A DNA stretch of 64,000 nt from Anastrepha obliqua (Eukaryota > Arthropoda > Insecta > Diptera > Tephritidae): assembly GCF_027943255.1 (NCBI RefSeq), contig NC_072893.1, positions 115,071,784 to 115,135,783 on the forward strand, given 5' to 3'. Positions 31,861 through 44,109 of the stretch are shown in pieces; positions within the stretch are counted from its first letter, which is position 1, and every line of letters starts with the position of its first letter. Below the pieces are notes generated by a model. That model worked only from the letters and a program-made list of their open reading frames with translations. It had not been told where the DNA came from and did no database searches. The position numbers and the translations under genes were made by a program.

Positions 31861-33571
31861 TTTGTCTTTCAAGGAGACTGCATCGATTTAAATCGAATGC
31901 TATTTTAAGCAGAGTCTGACTGCCTGTACTATGCTTTTACTCTACATTACCTTCACTCTCAAATGTACCTGCAGGTACAGGACCTCTTAAATCAAACAGC
32001 AGCCGGCGAAAGTAATTTTTGTACGAAAGTGAAAGTGAAAATGGTCAGCAGACTGAATTTCTAGAACTGCCTTGAAACACAAACAAATTTGAAAAAATTG
32101 AAAAGGAAAAACTATGAGCAGCAACCGCAATTGAACCTCTAAGAGAAAAACGACCATAACAACAATACAAAACACAATTTGATCAACAAAAGGCTAATAA
32201 GGGGAAAATGTGGGATAATCACAATCAAAACTAAAACAACATTTACAGTTGTTTGACAAGTAGCAACAACCACATGAAGTAAATACCACAAACAAAGTGG
32301 TTGGAGAATTCGACATAAATGCTTACAAATACAACTGAATCCAAAAAAAAATACGAACAACCAACAATCAATCGATGACCCAGGGCTATTGTTTCGAAAT
32401 TCTATTTATATACCCACACACAACTTCCTTTCGGTGTTTGGTTAGGCCGTCAATATAGGTGTTGCACTTGTTGTTGCTTCTCCCTTTAGCATTGTTGACT
32501 ATTGTTTACATTTTGTACCACACACACACACACACGCACACTTTCCATTGAGGTTCTACTTAATACCTTGTTGATTTGGACATTTTGACTTATTATCGTG
32601 TATTTGTCAACATTGGCTATGCTGTCGAAAAACAACAACAACAACATGAAAATCATGTTATAGGTGTACGAAGTGAATAAGGTACATCTTGCAGTGATAA
32701 AGGCGGACAGACACACATATAGACAAGCGGCTGATACACTGGATGGATTGAGCTCAGTTGAGCGGACATGCACCGGCTGCCCCCAATAAATCCAAATTCA
32801 ATGGCTCAACAATGCTGAAAAGCAACGTAAATGATCGTTAAAGATCATTGAAGATCGTGTCGAACGCAGCACAACAAAAACGGCCGAACAATAACAACAA
32901 GTAGAACGCATTCTAATGAGTGTATCCCGTGGCAAATGTAGATTTTGGTGTTTGTGTTGGTGTTGACTCACTTGCCTGTCGCTCTTTGTGGCGATCTCAC
33001 GTCGATCGATGCGCTTCGATCAGCGGCGCTGAAGCATTTACACCAGGTAGTTTGACTTTTGCGGTTTTTGGTTTCACTGGAAATGCTGCTAAGTAACAGA
33101 CAACAGTAACTGGCAACAACAACTATGTTGGCATCTTCGGTCGTTTATTTGATCGCTGATCTGCTACGCCTTCAGTATTTCGCAGGCAAGTCTACTGCTG
33201 CTTGAATACTTGTTTCACTGCTTTTCAATGATGACTGTGTTTTTGTTTCGTTGTTGTTGTTGCTGTTTTTGTTTTGTTGTCTTTTATGTAAACCAATATA
33301 CGCAACTTGCATACGAAATTAATCGATTGTCATTACTAATAAGATTTAGGAGGGCATTAAAGTGTTCGTATGACAATTTCTCATTTATGGAAAACGCGGG
33401 CAAATGCCGGGCGAAACTTGTAGGTACAGTGGATTCTAAATAAAATTAATTGGAGTTTGAAAAAAATATCGTTTCTGATGTATGTTAAATGTAAAATATC
33501 AAACTCAAGGAATACACACCTGCATTTACAAGTATGTGACTCTACAGCTAATGAAATAAAGCCACAAAATG
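31861..33571. other. no recognisable gene; CA and CAA microsatellites
   Basis: Contains a CA microsatellite near 32520-32540 and CAACAACAAC runs near 32630-32645. The open frames on both strands come from AT-rich or simple sequence. It may be host intergenic or intronic DNA. Confidence 0.4.
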
Positions 33572-33690
33572 TGGATGTAAGCTAATAACTAAGCCCAAAA
33601 TGCTCCGATTTGCACCGGGTTTTTTGCATTTGAAAGCTAGCCCCTCCTAGAAAGTTCTTTTCTACATCAATTGCACAAACTTTCAAAAAA
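33572..33690 (+). repeat. unclassified dispersed repeat, copy 2
   Basis: ATGTAAGCTAATAACTAAGC, then CCGATTTGCACCGGG and the CCCCTCCTAGAAAG stretch, in the same order and spacing as 18189-18300. Confidence 0.65.
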
Positions 33691-33794
33691 AGCGGAGAAT
33701 AGCAGCAAATAAAAAGTGACTCATCCAATTGGAGTACTGCGTTTTGCTGTACAACTTCGGAGTGTATACTATTACTGTACATTAGTTAAATTTT

Positions 33795-34560
33795 TCTATT
33801 CTGGCCTAGGTAGGTGACGTGGTTGAAGTACCCTCTGGCACTCCGCAAGTAACACTAAAGCGCCGTTTTCAGCCAGAGCTGTTGAAGTAATGTAAGCAGA
33901 TCGATGGGACTTAGGTTGGCGCACTGTCCCAGGCTTTCGAAGGAAGGAGCGTCCATTGACCTCAATCGGCTAGCTGACAAACCCGAACTTTACAGAGGAA
34001 GTGCTCAACAGTATCCTTCTCTGAAAGGTCCCAATAGTTTTTGCCCACCGTTCAATGACTGGTAAACACAGCCACAAGTTTTTCAATTGAATATTGTGAA
34101 GTTCCAATTACTTTCTGAGTTCTCCGCCTATTGTACTGGCGCCAAAGGGTTTTCGAAATAGCGCATGAGGAAATGGAGATCCATCTCTTCTGCGCTTTCT
34201 TGAGAAATAATTTGAGCAATTCCCCTTTAACAACTGTCAGGGGTATGCTGATGATCGGGCGGGAGCTCTCTGAGGCCAATGTAGTACTCTTCTTGACAAG
34301 CTCATCAGCAATTTCATTTCCTTCTATGTTCCGGCGTTCTGGAACCCAGATAATAGAAGTGTTACCTGCACGCCCACGAGACTTGATCCACCCTTCCAAG
34401 AGTTGGATAGTTTGAATCTACACCATGGCGTTGTCAGAGCTTTGATCGCGCTTTGTCTTTCGGAGAAAGTGTTAATGTATCCCTCGCTCCCACGTACAAT
34501 ACACCGAACGCTGTCCCAACTCGTCGTCGTTCCGACCTATTGGGCATTTTTAGATCAACA
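33795..34560 (-). mobile_element. LOA-like LINE, 3' fragment
   Basis: The minus strand reads SDSQSAIKAL-like sequence, then WVPERRNIEGNEIADELVKK (RNase H; the H of WVPGH is lost), PLTVVKGELLKLFLKKAQKR, SCAISKTLWRQYN and a degraded EHFLCK knuckle. It ends beside CACCTACC-type repeats near 33805. The order and wording match ORF2 of the LOA-like element at 22820-27866. 5'-truncated within RNase H. Confidence 0.85.
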
Positions 34561-37019
34561 ATAAGTAGAACTATATTATAAAAATTGGATCTTAAGCAGC
34601 ACTCATATAAAATTCAAATTGTGAAAGCACTGCTACCGCAAGTCTACCAATAATGACTAAAATTCTATAATAGTTGGTCCTATTTGCCATATTCTGTAAA
34701 AAGAAACACCAAGCGTATAATTTCTTGAATCTAAGAAGTCTGTAAAGTCTGATTGAGTATGTCTACAAAGTCCGTCTCGAAAGCTGCAATGCCTGTAAGG
34801 TTTAGTGTAATAGAGTTTCAGCTTGAAGCCTCGTCCGCGTCTAGTTCTCGGTTTTTGCGGCCTCAAAAAGATTTTTTGTCTCTAATTTGTCATAAAAATG
34901 GTGCTCCCTTTCCTATTTATTCCTCTTCCAAGCTCAGCAGCACTTTCGAAAAGGTGCGCCTAGTAATTATTCAAGCTTTTCTATTGAGCAATGCAACTTT
35001 AGGGTTTCGAGGACAGCACACATTTTATTCAACTTCGGAGAACAGTTACTTCGTAGTTGCTTTCGATTATTTCATTTTCGACCACGCTTTTCACATGAAG
35101 ATCCAACAAGCCAAGCTTTGGCTCTATCTTTCAATGGCCTTCCAAAATGTGAAGCTACTTAGTAGGCAATTTGCAAGTTTGGTGCCAATACCACCCAAGC
35201 AGCAAAATGCTGCAAATGTAAGAAACCACAAATATCGAAACGTGATCGATTTAAATATTTATTCAGAAAATGGATACAAATTGAAGGCAAATAAATTGCA
35301 ATTGGAGTGAATTTGCCTAAACCATACTTAACAGATGGATCAAATGCAGCACCATCGTTCAAGCCAACAGACCACCCTGATTTCGGAGCCTCCTTGATGT
35401 CAGCCGTAAAACAACTGCATGCGAAGGAGAAGATAGGAGGGGAACTGAGAACACACAAAGTAAACAGAATTACAGAAATAAAGTAATCAATTTCAGAAAA
35501 ATTACTACCGCGTACTGGACTAAGTCAGGAGAAGCCGCAGAAGCGGCAGCAGCAGCAACAGTCGGCAAAGAAGATGGCAGCTGATGGAAAGAAGAGATCA
35601 GCGATGACGATGGCTGGCAAATCTGCTGGTATGATAATAACTAATTTAGTGAATAAATTGAATTGAATTGAAATGCAAACAAAATTGAATTGAAAGAAAA
35701 TGTGCAGATAAATGAAAATGTTTAGTGAGTTCATTAAAAAGTACGCGGCGAGGCAGGAAAAATATTTCGAAACTAAAATTGATGCTTGGCCGAGATGCTG
35801 TATACGAAAGGAGAGGCTACAGATGCTAACGCACACAGTACGGGTGGTCAAATGAAGCAGTTTGAAACAAAATGAAATAAATAAAAAGAAAATCAAGTTA
35901 TTACGTACACACTCGTATGTATGTATGTATTATAGCATCAGAAAAACAGAGATTATTACATAAAGTTGAAATTATTAGCGACAGTAATTTGTGCGCTGAA
36001 AAAAAATTATGGTTTTGCAAATGAAAATTTTGCTGTTCAAATAAAGAAATTCATACAATTCTGAAGAGGAGGAGCATCAATCAAATTTGCGGGTAATGCA
36101 AGCTGCCACATAATTGTGACACGTTCCGGTAATTTCCGCATAATTACAGCATAAGAATATTGTGAGTGTGTATGCACATACATACGAGTATGTATGTGTG
36201 TATATGTAGTGGTATATGCGAAACAAATTTGCACAACACAGCACAGTAGCAACACTTAAGCCACGCAACTTTCCACTTTTCAGTCAGCCAACAGCAGCCA
36301 CCTTTGCCATCCCCCCATCCATCCATCCGTCCGTCCATCGTTCCACTTCTACTACCTACTCCTTATTGGTGATGGCTTCTTTAGATACTCGCCAGCTATG
36401 CAAATCGGTCACATATCACACGCGCTAATAATCCGCGCTTAGCTGGCCAACAGGTCCGGTCGACTTCGTCGCCTTTCGCACTTGGTCAATGGCCGCTGAC
36501 CGGTGACCAGTAGCTGACGCAAATTTATTATTTTCTTTTAACGCAATTACATTCCGTAATTTGCAACAATTTAATGCTGTTCTGTCAGCATTCGTACATG
36601 GATTTGTTAGAAATTGGAGTAATGGCTGGCGAAAATAATTAACTTTTGACTAAAGCACCTGCAAATTGGGTTGGTGAATGGTTTGGTCTTACGGCCAAAT
36701 TGTTGGTACATGTTCCAATTTTAGCAGGCAAATCAAGTGTTAATTGCCTGAGACAGTTCTACTGTTTAGTTACTTCCAAGTTAATTCAAAAAAGTATAGC
36801 GCATGACTCACTAGCGTAAAAAAAATTTCAAATTTTCAGCTTTAACCTTCATGCGGGAACGCAAAAGACCGTAAGATAGATACGCTGGTGAGTAAACCCA
36901 TCCAAAGAAAGGCGTAAGTATGCAGGCACTTTGGCCTTTGATCGGAAAGCACCGTAAATACAGACCGGGTTAATTTATTCTAACACTTTGTAATGCACAT
37001 AAAAATATTAGTTTCCACT
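34561..37019. other. no recognised gene; one long unexplained frame
   Basis: The plus-strand frame 34753-35310 (185 codons) is the longest open reading not tied to a known element. Its product is basic and hydrophobic without a motif I recognise, and minus-strand frames also run here, so it may be chance or part of an old element. (GTAT)n occurs near 35916-35931 and CCATCC-type repeats near 36308-36332. A GC-richer patch at 36240-36500 has no gene signal. Confidence 0.35.
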
Positions 37020-37540
37020 TTTTCTTTGTGGCAGGACAAACTAGCAAGTACAGCACTCAGACACAATTAAGTCCATCGTACAACACTCGGGTTCTCTTTT
37101 TAATTTTTCTTTAAATCTACCCGACCTCCGAAAAAATCTGAGTAGATCTTGTGGTGCCAAGGTGGTCCCTTCTTAACACATCAGTGACCTCAAGTCAAAG
37201 ACCGTAAACCTAATTCGAACGACGAGCCGGGCAGACGCCCAGCAAGTGGTCCGCCGTCTCATCCTCCTCTCCAGATGCTGCGCAGTGTGCACTGTCTCAG
37301 ATGCCAACCTTTTTCATTTACTTCGCCCATAGAAAGTGGCCCGTCATCAGTTCAACCAGCTGCCTACAGTCCCTCCTGCTAAATGCCAGGAAGATCTGCG
37401 ACAATCGGTCGGACATGAGAGGTAACATCAGTTTTGTCCATCTGCAGCCTCTCTCAGTCTGCCAGGCTCGCTTGTAGGCTCGCGTTTGTCAACCGTGGCT
37501 TTGATGGTTGCAGAGGGGAGTGGCAGAACAGAAACGGAAG
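37020..37540 (-). mobile_element. Jockey-type LINE 3' fragment
   Basis: Minus-strand reading RGCRWTKLMLPLMSDRLSQI, RDCRQLVELMTGHFLWAK, then GEEDETADHLL and the tail, with a 3' UTR running to about 37020. It matches the element at 8051-9175 segment by segment and ends at about the same point. The join with the LOA fragment on the right is near 37540. Confidence 0.8.
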
Positions 37541-38110
37541 TTTTTATAAAATTGCCTCCTACCCGGCCATCGGCATCTCCCTGACTGTTGTTAAAGGGGT
37601 ATTCCACAACTTGTTTCTCAGGAGAGCGCAGAAAAGATGGAGCACAATTTCCTCATGTGCTATTTCGAAAACCTTTTAGTCTCAATACAATAAACGAACG
37701 ACTTTGAAAATCCTGGCGAATCACGCCATTCAGACTCCAATCTCGTAGCTATGTTTACCGTGTCATTGCACGATCGAAAAAACTAGGGTTACCTAAATGG
37801 TAACCCTAGTCAAAACCCCATTGCAGAAACTGTGTAGACCTTTCAGAGAAGGAGACTGTTGAGCACTTTTTCCGTAAATGTCCGGGCTTGGCAACAAAAC
37901 GATTAAGGTGACTTGGTGCTCCTTTCTCCGACAGCCAACCTAAATCCCATAAATCTTCCCCACTACATCAACAGCTCTGGCTGGCTGTAGGTATCTACAT
38001 ACTTGCTGGAGGTCTCAAAATGGTAACAAAATGGCGCCTTAGTGCTACTTGGGGTGTACCAGATTTTAGTACTTTAACCTTTTCACCTACCTACCTACGT
38101 ACATACCTAT
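37541..38110 (+). mobile_element. LOA-like LINE, 3' fragment
   Basis: Plus-strand GISLTVVKGVFHNLFLRRAQ, then RWSTISSCAISKTF, then broken frames over a CRPFREGDC/ALFP-type knuckle and LPHYINSSGWL-type tail. A 3' UTR ends in CACCTACCTACCTACG near 38090-38105. Same family as 22820-27866, 5'-truncated, with a palindromic insertion at 37782-37810. Confidence 0.82.
37782..37810. repeat. perfect 12-bp inverted repeat
   Basis: ACTAGGGTTACC at 37782-37793 and its exact reverse complement at 37799-37810, separated by TAAAT. It lies inside the LOA fragment where the intact copy has no such palindrome. Confidence 0.95.
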
Positions 38111-38199
38111 ATACAAGGTGTTTTGATACTGAAATATTTTGGGTTATTTAAGATGAAAAAGGCCTACAAGTTGAGGTCCAATTCGAATGCCTTAGCAAT

Positions 38200-38460
38200 G
38201 GCATCCCCTTTTTATTTTTATCTTGCCTCATTAGGAAGGTACTCCTGTTTTTGCTAACGATGTTCTGTTGAACGAGCGGTGTAATCTTTCCATCAGCGAG
38301 AAAGAAACTCCTACGCCCTGCCAATCAAGTGGTAAGGCCGACAGTCCTGGACCCAGGCTCGGATGCAGGAAGCTAGTTCCTTACTCATCTCATACTTATG
38401 AATTACTGAAACCGAGAGGTTCTATGTTCCACCTAGGAACTGCGGGAAAATATACTGGCT
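38200..38460 (+). mobile_element. probable LOA-like LINE leader fragment
   Basis: GGTACTCCTGTTTTTGCTAA and the following GTTCTGTTGAACGA match the leader of the LOA-like LINE near 22911. The next roughly 200 bp (a 64-codon frame at 38268-38462) match less well. A diverged relative is likely. Confidence 0.4.
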
Positions 38461-38639
38461 GATGTCGTCGAATGGCGAAAAGTTGCTGTAATTAGATACG
38501 GGAAAGCCTAAGAGAGCTCCACTCTTGCTAAACAGATCAGTCTGATTTCTCATCTACCGCTGAGTAGAAAAAGTTCGTAATGTTTATTAGCATCAAAAAG
38601 CCGTGATTTGTTTTAACGAGTCAGTTGCAAATAGTAAAT

Positions 38640-38850
38640 TTCAGAAAAAATTGTTTCTATTACCGGTCGCCCTACAAAAGGCATCGGCAGACGTCCAAGT
38701 GTATTTTTGCCATGAAAAAGCTACTCCTTAAAACCATCTGCAATTCGAAGGCAGCATAAAATTATATGTTTGGTCCCCCCATTTGTAGAAAGACATCACG
38801 ACACACACCACAAATAGGAGGTGGAGCCCGGGCGCAGCCAAAAAGGGTGC
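38640..38850 (+). repeat. diverged SINE body
   Basis: TTTTTGCCATGAAAAAGCTA, a GGTCCCCCCATTTGTAG segment and ACCACAAATAGGAGG in SINE order. The head is missing and the copy is strongly diverged. Confidence 0.65.
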
Positions 38851-39019
38851 AAATACGAGTATGAGAATATGCGAACAGAGTTGAATGTCTTAGCGTGAGG
38901 CGCTTATTTTCGACGCCTTTTCGTCTACGCAGAAAGATGGCAGTAATGTGGCTTTATCAGCATTAGTATCGCCCTTTATAAGATCGAAATTTTTCAACTC
39001 AGGAAATTATAATAAAATT

Positions 39020-39300
39020 CGTTGACTCCGCCAATGGTAATTCCTCTTGTTCCTATCGACAGGTACTAGTCATAGGAATATTAGCCGAAATGAGAGAGTG
39101 GATAAATTAGTTAAGTGATCGATCTTTTTGGAGGAATCGACGGCGATTGCACTTGGCTGCTTTTTCAGACAAATCCAAAGAAGAGTTCTATAATATTTGC
39201 TTGAACTCGCTTGGAAAAGATGCAACAGATTTGCTAAGTACACCGGGAATAGTAGTTTTGGAAATTATGAAAATATGCCTGATCTTTGGCAGTTAGAAAA
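39020..39300 (+). mobile_element. possible LINE RNase H fragment
   Basis: Across a frame change the plus strand gives VPIDR, then SHRNISRNERVDKLVK, comparable to WIPGHSNIAGNCEVDELA at 54345-54395. Otherwise degraded. Confidence 0.35.
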
Positions 39301-39454
39301 GCTTGTATTATGATATGGAATATCCTACAATAAAATTTGTCATAATTGCTACCTTACGGATAACCAGGAAATTGCACAATATCTGCGGGCCATAGTACGC
39401 TCTGACCCCAAATAAATACTTATGTGTAGATCACTAATGTTGGCAGTTATGATT

Positions 39455-40030
39455 TCGTCATTGTAGGTAAAAGACTTCGTTTATTTGGGAGCCTGCATTG
39501 ACTCCGATACAAATATTAGCCTTGAAATCCTACGATGAATCTCTCTTGCCAAGAAGTGCTACTTTTGACTTTGCCTACTTAGTCAGTAGTAAAGTATTCT
39601 ATCGACGAACAAAATTAACACTTTAATCATGACCGTCCTAACGTATGGCGCAGAAGCGTGGACGATGACAAGATCCGATGAAGCGACACTTGGACTGTTT
39701 GAGAGAAAGATTCTGGGGAAGGTTGTTGGACCTGTGCGCGTTGGCAAAGGCGAATATCGCAGGCGATGGAACGATGAGATGTATGAGCTTTACGGCGGTA
39801 TAGGCATAGCATGCGAATGGATATAAGCGTTCCAGCTCTGATGGTATTCGATGCGGTACCAGTTGGTGGTAGCACAGGAAGGCCTCCTCTACGTAGGAAA
39901 ACTTAGGTGGAGAATGACTTGGCTTCACTAAGGGGATTCAATTGGCGTCGGTTAGCGCTTTGTTAAGCTCGGCCAAAATCTCGTAAGCGGTTATGGCACC
40001 ATTTAAGAATAAGAGGATCCCTAATGTTTC
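39455..40030 (+). mobile_element. RTE-like LINE, C-terminal part (AAG-tailed family)
   Basis: Plus strand: VKDFVYLGACIDSDTNISLE, SLAKKCYF, TVLTYGAEAWTMTRSDEATL, FERKILGKVVGPVRVGKGEY and RRRWNDEMYELYGGIGI, then a frameshifted tail. It closely follows the 59040-60115 copy and is truncated before the catalytic core. Several stops. Confidence 0.82.
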
Positions 40031-40139
40031 ACAGCAAGTCTATAATAGAGGCTTCAATTTTATTTAGTACTCTGTCATTAGAGAACTTCCTTAGGTATTT
40101 TTCTTTATTTTACCAGTAAATCTAGGATAACTTTTAAAT

Positions 40140-40480
40140 ATATGTTATGAATTTTCAGCTTGCGAGGGCTGCACATTCGCTGAAGAGACGTTCTGGTGTC
40201 TCATCAACCATTTCGCAAACGACAGATGCTTGTTTCTGCTGATGATAGTTTGAAGAAATTAGAAGGAGGACTATAATCTCGCGTATGGAATCCAGTGAGA
40301 GTTCAAAAGTCTCACCATCATTGTTAAGGAGCCTACCCGATTGTTTTTTAGAAAAAAATATTTTCTAGAAGGCTGCGCTGGGCTTTCCTTCACTGTCGCA
40401 TTAATTCCGTGTTCTCCCTGTTATTGCTTTGATAAGCCCGTAAAAAAAGGTTGACCCATGAAATTTTGAATTCGTTAGGC
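40140..40480 (-). mobile_element. LINE zinc-knuckle tail fragment
   Basis: The minus strand reads VVCEMVDETPERLFSECAAL, matching the CxxCxxxxETxEHLLxxCPAL tail of RNase H LINEs (first C and the H changed). Flanking sequence is degraded. Confidence 0.5.
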
Positions 40481-42364
40481 CGTCACTGGAAAGGGTTCGA
40501 AAGATCTCGATCGTTATCATGATCGACGGTAGAAGATCCACGGGGAAACAAAATCATGCTAATCATTTTTGGCTGAGTACCCGGTCAACTAGTATTGCCA
40601 AAAGGTTCCCCTTCTCATATGAGTTTTTTAACGAAATCTCCAATTAACATCACCTGACAATTCCTAAATAGTTTTGTCTCTTCAGAACTTTTATAAAAAT
40701 TAATTTGTTAAGCCTAATCTATGAATACTCAGCACTTTTGCTGTTGCCCTTCGCGCACTTTGCACTGCAATATCCAAGAAATGCAGCAAATTCGCGTGTC
40801 ACAGCAAATGTCACGTGATTGAATGCCAACTATTGTCGTCCGTCCGCATCGCGAGCCAGATGGCATCACTAAAACTTGCGAGTGCAACAATTCATCACTA
40901 AAAGCGCTAACAATAACAACAACAACCACTTTTTTAATGTCATCAACGTGGTTAATGTCATCATCAACGCCAACAACAAGAACAACAACCATGAGTTGAC
41001 TCGCAACTAGGCCGGCGAAGGTCTCTTTTCAAGCGGCGCATGCGCACAATTTGCGGTCAACAAAATCGGTGAATAACCGGAGCGAATTGAAAGGTAAGCA
41101 AATTTTCTTTGAACACCAGAAAAAAAAATGCAAATAAAAAGGTGAAGCAGAAAACCGTAAGCGCAAAGTTTTAACATTTTTATTGCGAATTCCCAAAGTT
41201 TTTTTTTCGTTGCATCTCATTTTGCTTATTTTTAACTTTATTTTGAACACACACACTTATGCAAATATTTGCATAGCTGTATACACACACACACAATTTG
41301 CATCGCCTGCGATTTAGTCTTTAGCATCAACTGCCCGCTGACCGCTCACCACAGCTCGCGTCACACTTTCGTCGCGGTTCGATGCAGTCACACAAATTTT
41401 TATTGTTTGCGGTTGTAGTATAATTTGCATTTCGATTCGATTGGATTTTGTCTTTAAGTTGAATAATAAAAAATGTAACAACAATAATAATATGAAAAGG
41501 GACGCGACGCGTATCCGCCGACACTTTTTCGTGATTTTCTTGAAATTCGCCGATTTTTCAAGGAAACCAATACAAAAGCAAAACACTATTAGCGAGTCAG
41601 TCAGTCAGTCAGTTAGTCAGCAGCAATGCCAATACAGCGTCATAATTCGTTCTAGCGTTGCCTAGTACGCTAGGCAGTAAAGTCACCTATTATCTCAATG
41701 ACAGACCGCCACCAGTCACTTAGACCCCCTGACGAAGGCGGTGTTGGCGGAAGTGGAGGCTTTCCACTCACCCACTTCACGTACGCCCGACACGTTCGTA
41801 CGCTAGCGCCGAGAAGCGCGCGCCCAGCACGTTCACGTGGCAAGACCGATTCTAGTAGAACGTCTACTACATACAAAGTTCTGTTCTATGCCTGGACATT
41901 TTTCACCATTTATTGATTTGACTATGGAAAATCAATTCGAGTTCTTATCTGTTTGACTTTTGCATTGGTATTGTGACAAATCAATTGTTGCTGGCAGTGC
42001 GGCGAACGCGCGCATTTCGTACGCGATTGCGATCGTGACAAATCGTTGATCACCTTGCAATGGATTTGTGGGTGTGCTCGTTGATCGCGTACCGCAATTC
42101 GCTTTACGATTAGCTTGAGTAAATAAAGATAAAATATACGAAAAAATATGTTCTTGCAATTGCCGGCACATTTCGATACGGCTGCGGTTATGATTGGCGC
42201 CTTGAAGGAGTCAATTTTCAGACGCTTTTTGTAGCATCGTGAATGCATGGGAACTAAAGGCATACCTGTTGGGCACTTGTCTACTTTGTTGAAAATTTTG
42301 CAACATACGCATCTATAGATATGCCTTCTTGCAGGGGATTTAGCTACATAGACATACCTTTATG
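40481..42364. other. no recognisable gene; microsatellites and a GC-richer patch
   Basis: Contains CAACAACAAC runs near 40970-40990, a CA microsatellite near 41283-41294 and GTCAGTCAGTCAGTCAG near 41597-41613. The patch 41650-41900 is richer in G and C than its surroundings and starts with the short palindrome TGCCTAG-TACG-CTAGGCA. Frames on both strands there show no domain. It may be host regulatory or untranslated sequence. Confidence 0.35.
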
Positions 42365-43010
42365 ATTATGCGAAAAAATCTGAATGAGTTCCATCAGGCA
42401 TACCGGTTGTTTAAGCAAGTGGTACTAGCAATCCCAGCCGTATATAAAATACTTGGGAGTACTCATCGATTCGTGCATGACGTTCAAGCATCATCTACAG
42501 TCAGTAAGTGGCAAAGCTACACGTATAAATGGTGCGCTATGGAGACTAATACCTGACATCGGCGGTCCTCGACCAAGTATACGGCGACTCCTATCAACAG
42601 TGGCAAGCTCTGTAGCCCTGCACGCAGCGCCGATTCGGGCTCATGCGAAGAAACCCTATCTTAAAGGTGTTCAGTCAGCATACAGAATCGGTGCCGGAAG
42701 AATGCTGAATGGCAACGGCGACGGGAACAACCCGAGAGGGGTCGCTGGACTTTCAAACTTATTCCTGAGGTTGTGCTGTGAATAGGCAGAAAGTACGGTG
42801 AAGTTGATTACGATACAACACAGCTTCTTACTGGTCATGGATGCTTCAAAGAATACCTGCACAGGTTTAAAACCGATAATAATACTTATTTTACACTGCA
42901 AAAAAGAGCGAGAATGCGCGTCACATGTTCTGTTTCATTGCACGCGGTTCGGAAACGAATGACAAGCGCTTCGTGCTGCTTTTAATAAAAGCCGGTTTAG
43001 TGGGTTAGAG
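42365..43010 (+). mobile_element. R1-clade LINE C-terminal fragment
   Basis: Plus strand: YLGVLIDSCMTFKHHLQSVS, KATRINGALWRLIPDIGGPR, RRLLSTVASSVALHAAPIRA, then QHSFLLVMDASKN/TGHG-type sequence and a tail with HVLFHCTRFGNE. The LMPNxGGPRxxxRRLL and LYGAPIWA phrases are typical of R1-clade LINEs. No endonuclease or catalytic RT motifs; several frame breaks. The site is not 28S rDNA. Confidence 0.78.
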
Positions 43011-43109
43011 TCCCACACCATGGCTTCGGCCAAAGGCTTTTGGTGCTTCGCCTCCAAAAAAACAAAACTGTGTGGGAATATAATCTATATTTGCTTCTTC
43101 CTTTATGGT

Positions 43110-43330
43110 TAAGTCCCCAATAGTTCTGGAGGGTAAAGGGAGCAATAAAGCTGATGCACTGCCTAGAGGGGTAGATACCCCGAAATTAATAAGGTCGGAG
43201 TTTAACTGGCGACGTAAACATCTCAGCCTAGTACACCCGTATTAAATTTGTTGGAAGAACAAGATGTGGATGAGATATTATGAAGACTAAAAGGCACAAT
43301 CGCTGAAACGTTTTTTAAAGTTGTCTAACA
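43110..43330 (+). mobile_element. possible LINE RNase H fragment
   Basis: VLEGKGSNKADALPRGVDTP resembles GHSxVxGNxxADALARxG at the end of RNase H, and the rest is not recognisable. Weak. Confidence 0.25.
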
Positions 43331-43389
43331 AGACGAAGCGTCTGATTTATTCAGAACGCATTGTCTATGCCTGTGTTCAATCTGCTCCT

Positions 43390-44085
43390 TCTTCTTCTTA
43401 ATTTGCGCGATAACCGATTATTCGATTTTGGCCGAGTTTGGCCGAGTTTAACAAAGCACGCCAGTCATTTCTTTCTCGTGCTAACCGGCGCCAGTTGGAC
43501 ACACTAAGTGAAGCCAAGTCTTTCTCCACCTGATCATTCCAACGCAGAGGAGGGCTTCCTCTTCCTCTAGTACCACTAGCTGGTACCGCATCGAATAGCC
43601 GGAGCGTTTGTATCCATTCGGTCAACATGACCCAGCCAACGTAGCCGCTGGATTCTTATTCGCAGCGCTATGTCTATGTCGTCGTAAAGCTCATACAGCT
43701 CATCATTTCATCGTCTGCGATATTTGCCGTTGCCAACGTGCAAAGCTCCAAAGATCTTACGCAGAATCTTTCTCTCGAACACTCCAAGCGTCGCTTCATC
43801 GGATGTTGTCATCGTCCAAGCTTCTGCGCCATACGTTAGGACGGGCATGATGAGAGTCTTGAAGAGTGTTAGTTTAGTTCGTCGAGAGAGATCTTTACTG
43901 CTCAGTTGCCTACTTAGTCCAAAGCAGCACTTGTTGGCAAGAGAGATTATACGTTGGATTTCAAGGCTGACATTATCATATGTGTTAAAGCTGGTTCCTA
44001 AGTATACGTAGTCCTTTACAACCTCGAAATCATAACTGTAAACAGTGACGTGGCTGCCGATCTGCTCCTAGTTTATGTAATTGAA
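43390..44085 (-). mobile_element. RTE-like LINE, C-terminal part (AAG-tailed family)
   Basis: The minus strand reads VTVYSYDFEVVKDYVYLGTS, LANKCCFGLSRQLSSKDLSR, PVLTYGAEAWTMTTSDEATL, FERKILRKIFGALHVGN, ELYDDIDIALRI, and a tail ending beside TTCTTCTTCTTA (43388-43399), the reverse complement of an AAG tail. It is very similar to 59040-60115. A duplicated GGCCGAGTTT sits near 43430-43450. Confidence 0.85.
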
Positions 44086-44109
44086 GCTGTTGATCCGTTG
44101 GAGACTAAT

